Source: Calidifontimicrobium sp964618555
GTDB taxonomy: Bacteria; Pseudomonadota; Gammaproteobacteria; Burkholderiales; Burkholderiaceae_C
Reading direction: 5' to 3'
NCBI GenBank assembly: GCA_964618555.1
Contig: CAZUBF010000003.1
Location: 1 to 55,539, forward strand
Length of the DNA stretch: 55,539 nucleotides
Shown here in pieces: positions 51,797-55,539 of the stretch. The position numbers were made by a program, and so were the translations under genes. Every line of letters starts with the position of its first letter. Within the stretch, counting starts at the first letter, position 1. The notes beneath the pieces are model-generated. The model did not search any database and was not told where the DNA came from. It was given only the letters and a program-made list of their open reading frames with translations.

Positions 51797-52375
51797 ATGC
51801 CCCGACGCAAACCGACCGTCACACGCAGCGCCGCGCCGACGGCGCCCCGCGTGCCGCTGCGCCCGGTGGACCCGGCGCGCGGCGGCGCCATCGTCTCGTC
51901 GTCGCACCTGGTGTCGGCGCGCAGCGGCGAACTCTCGGAGTTCGAGTTCGGGCTGATCGTCGCGTGGAACGCGTTCTCGCGCTGGGCGGTGCGCTGCATG
52001 GCGGCCGCGGGCTGCCCCGACCTGACGATCACCGACGTGCTGCTGTTGCACCACCTGTGCCACCGCGCGCGCAACAAGAAGCTCGCCGACATCGGCTTCG
52101 TGCTGAACTACGAAGACACGCACGTCGTCGCGTATTCGCTCAAGAAACTGGTCGCCGCCGGGCTGGCGCGCACCGACAAGGTCGGCAAGGAGGTGTTCTA
52201 CAGCCCCACGCCGGCCGGAGAGCGCCACGTGCAGCACTACCGCGAGGTGCGCGAGCGCTGCCTCGTCGACAGCCTCGACACCGAGCTGAACGCCGACATC
52301 GGCGCGCTGGCGCAGCTGTTGCGCACCATGTCGGGCATGTACGACCAGGCCGCGCGGGCGGCCAGCGCGCTGTAG
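51797..52375 (+). CDS. winged-helix (MarR/PadR-like) transcriptional regulator
   Basis: This 192-residue protein has a winged-helix core: LTITDVLLLHHLCHRARNKKLADIGFVLNYEDTHVVAYSLKKLVAAGLARTDK (in part) with the wing KVGKEVFYSPTPAGERH. It resembles MarR-type regulators with a long N-terminal arm of basic residues. It is divergent from the TRAP operon and directly upstream of the hydantoinase gene, so it may control both. Its ligand is unknown. Confidence 0.82.
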   Translation: MPRRKPTVTRSAAPTAPRVPLRPVDPARGGAIVSSSHLVSARSGELSEFEFGLIVAWNAFSRWAVRCMAAAGCPDLTITDVLLLHHLCHRARNKKLADIGFVLNYEDTHVVAYSLKKLVAAGLARTDKVGKEVFYSPTPAGERHVQHYREVRERCLVDSLDTELNADIGALAQLLRTMSGMYDQAARAASAL

Positions 52376-52454
52376 GCGCGGCGATGCACGAGGCCCCGTG
52401 ATGCCCGACACCGCGCTGCGCGACGACGCGACGCCCACCCCCCGAGGACCATCG

Positions 52455-55400
52455 ATGCGCTGGCAATTCTGGGTCGACCGCGGCGGCACCTTCACCGATC
52501 TCGTCGGCCGCGCCCCCGACGGCACGCTGCACACGCTCAAGCTGCTCAGCGACAACCCCGGCCAGTACGACGACGCCGCGGTCGAGGGCATCCGCCGCCT
52601 GCTCGGGCTGGCGCCGGCCGCGCCGATCACGCCGGCGCAGGTCGAGTGCGTGAAGATGGGCACCACGGTGGCGACCAACGCGCTGCTCGAACGCAAGGGC
52701 GACCGCACGCTGCTGGTGACCACGCGTGGCTTCCGCGACGCGCTGCGCATCGCGCAGCAGCACCGCCCGCGGCTGTTCGACCGCCACATCGTGCTGCCCG
52801 AGCTGTTGTACGAGCGCGTGGTCGAGGCCGCCGAGCGCGTCGGCGCCGACGGTGAAGTGATCGAGCCGCTCGACGAGATGCACCTGCGCGAGCGCCTGTG
52901 GGCGGCGCACGACGCCGGCATGCGCGCCTGCGCGATCGTGTTCATGCACGGCTGGCGCCACACGGCGCACGAGGCGGCGGCGGCGCGCATCGCGCGCGAA
53001 GTCGGCTTCACGCAGGTCAGCGCGTCGCACGAGGTCAGCCCGCTGATGAAGCTGATCGCGCGCGGCGACACCACCGTCGTCGACGCCTACCTGTCGCCGA
53101 TCCTGCGCCGCTACGTCGACCGCGTCGGGCTCCAGATGCCGGGCGTGCCGCTGTACTTCATGCAGTCCAGCGGCGGCCTGACCGAGGCGCACCGCTTCCA
53201 GGGCAAGGACGCGATCCTGTCGGGGCCCGCCGGCGGCATCGTCGGCATGGTGCGCACCGCGCTGGCCGCCGGGCACGCGCGCGTGATCGGCTTCGACATG
53301 GGCGGCACCAGCACCGACGTCAGCCACTACGCCGGCGACTTCGAGCGCGCGTTCGAGACGCAGGTCGCGGGCGTGCGCATGCGCGCGCCGATGATGAGCA
53401 TCCACACCGTGGCCGCCGGCGGCGGCTCGATCATCCGCTTCGACGGCGCGCGGCTGCGCGTCGGCCCCGAGTCGGCCGGCGCCAACCCGGGGCCGGCGAG
53501 CTACCGCCGCGGCGGGCCGCTGGCGGTGACCGACGCCAACGTGATGCTCGGGCGCATCCAGCCGGCGCACTTCCCGGCCGTGTTCGGCGCGCACGGCGAC
53601 GAGCCGCTCGACCGCGACGCCGTCGCCGAAGGCTTCGCTGCGGTCGCGCGCGAGATGAGCGTCGCCGCCGCTCGCGAGGTCGGCGCCGACGAGGTCGCCG
53701 CCGGCGCGCTGCGCATCGCGGTGCAGAACATGGCCAACGCGATCAAGCGCATCTCGGTGGCGCGCGGCTACGACGTCACGCGCTACACGCTGCAGTGCTT
53801 CGGCGGCGCCGGCGGTCAGCACGCCTGCGCCGTCGCCGACGCGCTGGGCATGCAGCGCGTGTTCGTGCACCCGCTGGCCGGCGTGCTGTCGGCGTACGGC
53901 ATGGGGCTGGCGGACCAGACCGCGATGCGCGAAGCGTCGGTCGAGCTGCCGCTCGACGAGGCGGGGCTGCAGGCCGCGTCGCGCCGCGCCGCCGAGCTCG
54001 CCGACGCGGCGCGCGACGAACTGGTCGGGCAGGGGGTGGCCAGCGACGCGGTGCACGTGCACCACCGCGTGCACGTGCGCTATGCCGGCACCGACACCGC
54101 GCTGGTCGTGCCGCTGCCGATGGGCGGCGAGCCCGACGACGCGCTCGCCGCGATCGGCGCCGACTTCGACGCGGCGTACCGCCAGCGCTTCGCGTTCCTG
54201 ATGCCCGAGCGCGCGCGCGTCGTCGAGGCGGTGTCGGTCGAGGCGGTGGCGCCGGGCGAGTGCCACGCCGATGCGGTCGCCGCCGACGGCGCGGCGCACG
54301 CCCCGGCGCCGCTGGCGCAGGTGGCGATGTACTGCGACGACCTCGACGGCCGCGGCGGCTGGCGCGACGCGGCGCTGCACCGGCGCGAGTCGTTGCGCCC
54401 CGGTGCGACGATTCCCGGCCCGGCGGTGATCGCCGAGCGCAACGCGACCACCGTCGTCGAACCCGGCTGGCAGGCGCGCCTGGTGGCCGGCGGCGCGCTC
54501 GAGCTCGAACGCGTCGTGCCGCGCGCGACGCGCCACGCGGTGGGCACGCGCGCCGACCCGGTGATGCTCGAGGTGTTCAACAACCTGTTCATGAACATCG
54601 CCGAGCAGATGGGGCTGCGGCTGCAGAACACGGCGCACTCGGTCAACATCAAGGAGCGGCTCGACTTCTCGTGCGCGCTGTTCGACGCCGAAGGTCAGCT
54701 CATCGCCAACGCGCCGCACATGCCGGTGCACCTGGGCTCGATGAGCGAGTCGATCAAGACCGTGATCGCGCGCAACCCCGGCATGCGAGCGGGCGACGTC
54801 TACGTGCTCAACGACCCGTACCACGGCGGCACGCACCTGCCCGACGTCACCGTCGTCACGCCCGTCTACCTCGACGAGACCGCCCCCGTCGACGCGGCGG
54901 GGCGGGGTGGGCGCCTTGACGGCGGCTCGCCGCCGAAGGCCACGTTCTACGTCGCCTCCCGCGGCCACCACGCCGACATCGGCGGCGCGACGCCGGGGTC
55001 GATGCCGCCGTTCTCGAGGACCATCGACGACGAGGGTGTGCTGTTCGACAACTTCCTGCTCGTGCGCGACGGCCGCCTGCGCGACGCCGAGCTGCGCGCG
55101 CAGCTCGACTCGGGGCCGTACCCGGCGCGCAACCCCGAGCAGACGATCGCCGACCTGCGCGCGCAGATCGCCGCCAACGAGAAGGGTGTGCACGAACTGC
55201 GCGCGATGGTGGCGCAGTTCGGCCGCGAGACCGTCGACGCGTACATGCGCCACGTGCAGGACAACGCCGAGGAGAGCGTGCGCCGTGTCATCACCGCGCT
55301 GAAGGACGGCAGCTTCGAGCTGGCGCTGGACAACGGCGCCGTGATCCGCGTGAAGGTCACCGTCGACGGCGCGCGTCGCGAGGCGACGATCGACTTCACC

Positions 55401-55539
55401 GGCAGCAGCGCGCAGCTGCCGAACAACTTCAACGCGCCGAAGGCCGTCACGATGGCCGCGGTGCTGTACGTGTTCCGCACGCTCGTCGACGACGACATCC
55501 CGCTCAACGCCGGCTGCCTGAAGCCGCTGCACGTGATCG
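52455..55539 (+). CDS. fused hydantoinase/5-oxoprolinase (HyuA-HyuB type), 3' truncated
   Basis: More than 1,020 residues are visible, running off the window end. The N-terminal half is HyuA-like (VDRGGTFTDLVGRAPDG, GTTVATNALLERKG, GFDMGGTSTDVSHY, the actin-like ATP site) and the C-terminal half, from about residue 690, is HyuB-like (FNNLFMNIAEQMG, NDPYHGGTHLPDVTV, SRGHHADIGG). An Ala/Gly-rich insert (AAGRGGRLDGGSPP) interrupts the HyuB part. Such fused enzymes hydrolyse 5-oxoproline or hydantoins with ATP. ATG 52455 has GAGGA; ATG 52401 in the same frame is an alternative. Import by the adjacent TRAP system is a plausible link. Confidence 0.92.
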   Translation, partial: MRWQFWVDRGGTFTDLVGRAPDGTLHTLKLLSDNPGQYDDAAVEGIRRLLGLAPAAPITPAQVECVKMGTTVATNALLERKGDRTLLVTTRGFRDALRIAQQHRPRLFDRHIVLPELLYERVVEAAERVGADGEVIEPLDEMHLRERLWAAHDAGMRACAIVFMHGWRHTAHEAAAARIAREVGFTQVSASHEVSPLMKLIARGDTTVVDAYLSPILRRYVDRVGLQMPGVPLYFMQSSGGLTEAHRFQGKDAILSGPAGGIVGMVRTALAAGHARVIGFDMGGTSTDVSHYAGDFERAFETQVAGVRMRAPMMSIHTVAAGGGSIIRFDGARLRVGPESAGANPGPASYRRGGPLAVTDANVMLGRIQPAHFPAVFGAHGDEPLDRDAVAEGFAAVAREMSVAAAREVGADEVAAGALRIAVQNMANAIKRISVARGYDVTRYTLQCFGGAGGQHACAVADALGMQRVFVHPLAGVLSAYGMGLADQTAMREASVELPLDEAGLQAASRRAAELADAARDELVGQGVASDAVHVHHRVHVRYAGTDTALVVPLPMGGEPDDALAAIGADFDAAYRQRFAFLMPERARVVEAVSVEAVAPGECHADAVAADGAAHAPAPLAQVAMYCDDLDGRGGWRDAALHRRESLRPGATIPGPAVIAERNATTVVEPGWQARLVAGGALELERVVPRATRHAVGTRADPVMLEVFNNLFMNIAEQMGLRLQNTAHSVNIKERLDFSCALFDAEGQLIANAPHMPVHLGSMSESIKTVIARNPGMRAGDVYVLNDPYHGGTHLPDVTVVTPVYLDETAPVDAAGRGGRLDGGSPPKATFYVASRGHHADIGGATPGSMPPFSRTIDDEGVLFDNFLLVRDGRLRDAELRAQLDSGPYPARNPEQTIADLRAQIAANEKGVHELRAMVAQFGRETVDAYMRHVQDNAEESVRRVITALKDGSFELALDNGAVIRVKVTVDGARREATIDFTGSSAQLPNNFNAPKAVTMAAVLYVFRTLVDDDIPLNAGCLKPLHVI

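Noticed and set aside
52140..55532. 1,130-residue minus-strand open frame opposite the hydantoinase
   Set aside because: The plus frame shows HyuA and HyuB motifs throughout; the antisense frame has no domain and biased composition.
1..55539. CRISPR array, insertion sequence, prophage, tRNA or rRNA genes
   Set aside because: I found no regular short repeats with spacers, no transposase or integrase motifs, and no recognisable structural RNA in the window.

Overview
The window is very GC-rich (roughly 70%), with G/C at almost every third codon position. Its gene content fits a betaproteobacterium of the order Burkholderiales: two Bug-type solute receptors, a meta-cleavage aromatic pathway, a tungsten-type aldehyde oxidoreductase operon resembling AorABC of Aromatoleum, and intergenic repeats containing GGATCCGGCTTCGCCGG. 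I saw no rRNA, tRNA, insertion sequence, prophage or CRISPR array. The identification is by gene content only.

Layout. 1-2283 (+): end of a branched-chain amino acid/amide ABC transporter (livG, livF) overlapping an amidase. 2410-4450 (-): an alpha/beta hydrolase and an alpha/beta hydrolase fused to a LuxR-type helix-turn-helix. 4672-5258 (-): relic of a CDF metal transporter. 5330-8430 (-): arsenic-type module with an ArsR repressor, an ArsO-like flavoprotein with a Cys-rich tail and an MFS permease, carrying two copies of a 23-bp operator. 8942-20542: catechol meta-cleavage cluster (dmpQ-B-C, then dmpD-E-bug-F-G-H-I leftward), a divergent LysR regulator, and a rightward pair (carboxymuconolactone-decarboxylase-like protein and a second Bug receptor). 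Three promoters here share the same LysR-type layout to the base pair, which defines a local regulon.

20663-38271 is mostly housekeeping: a USP-like protein with a Lon-type protease, trpS, purN, an RsmB-type rRNA methyltransferase, a fatty acid desaturase, rpmG-rpmB, trxB, a Crp/Fnr regulator, two nitroreductases, transporters, quinone oxidoreductase, DUF proteins and two methyltransferases.

38286-44760 is an aldehyde oxidoreductase module. A four-cluster ferredoxin, a W/Mo-pterin aldehyde oxidoreductase, an FAD/NAD(H) subunit, a MoaD-like protein and an unrecognised 99-residue protein are transcribed away from an AcoR-like enhancer-binding protein. That regulator lacks the GAFTGA sigma54-contact loop, although the facing promoter has a -24/-12 layout. 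44849-45078 holds a 79-bp direct repeat.

45086-48771 (-) holds a GspE/PilB-like ATPase with four MshEN-like motifs at exact 30-residue spacing and an adjacent ATPase-less paralogue. 48817-55539 holds a TRAP transporter operon, a divergent winged-helix regulator and the start of a fused hydantoinase/5-oxoprolinase cut by the window end.

The strongest leads are the three-promoter LysR regulon, the aldehyde oxidoreductase operon with its unusual regulator, the GspE/paralogue pair, and the twin ArsR operators.
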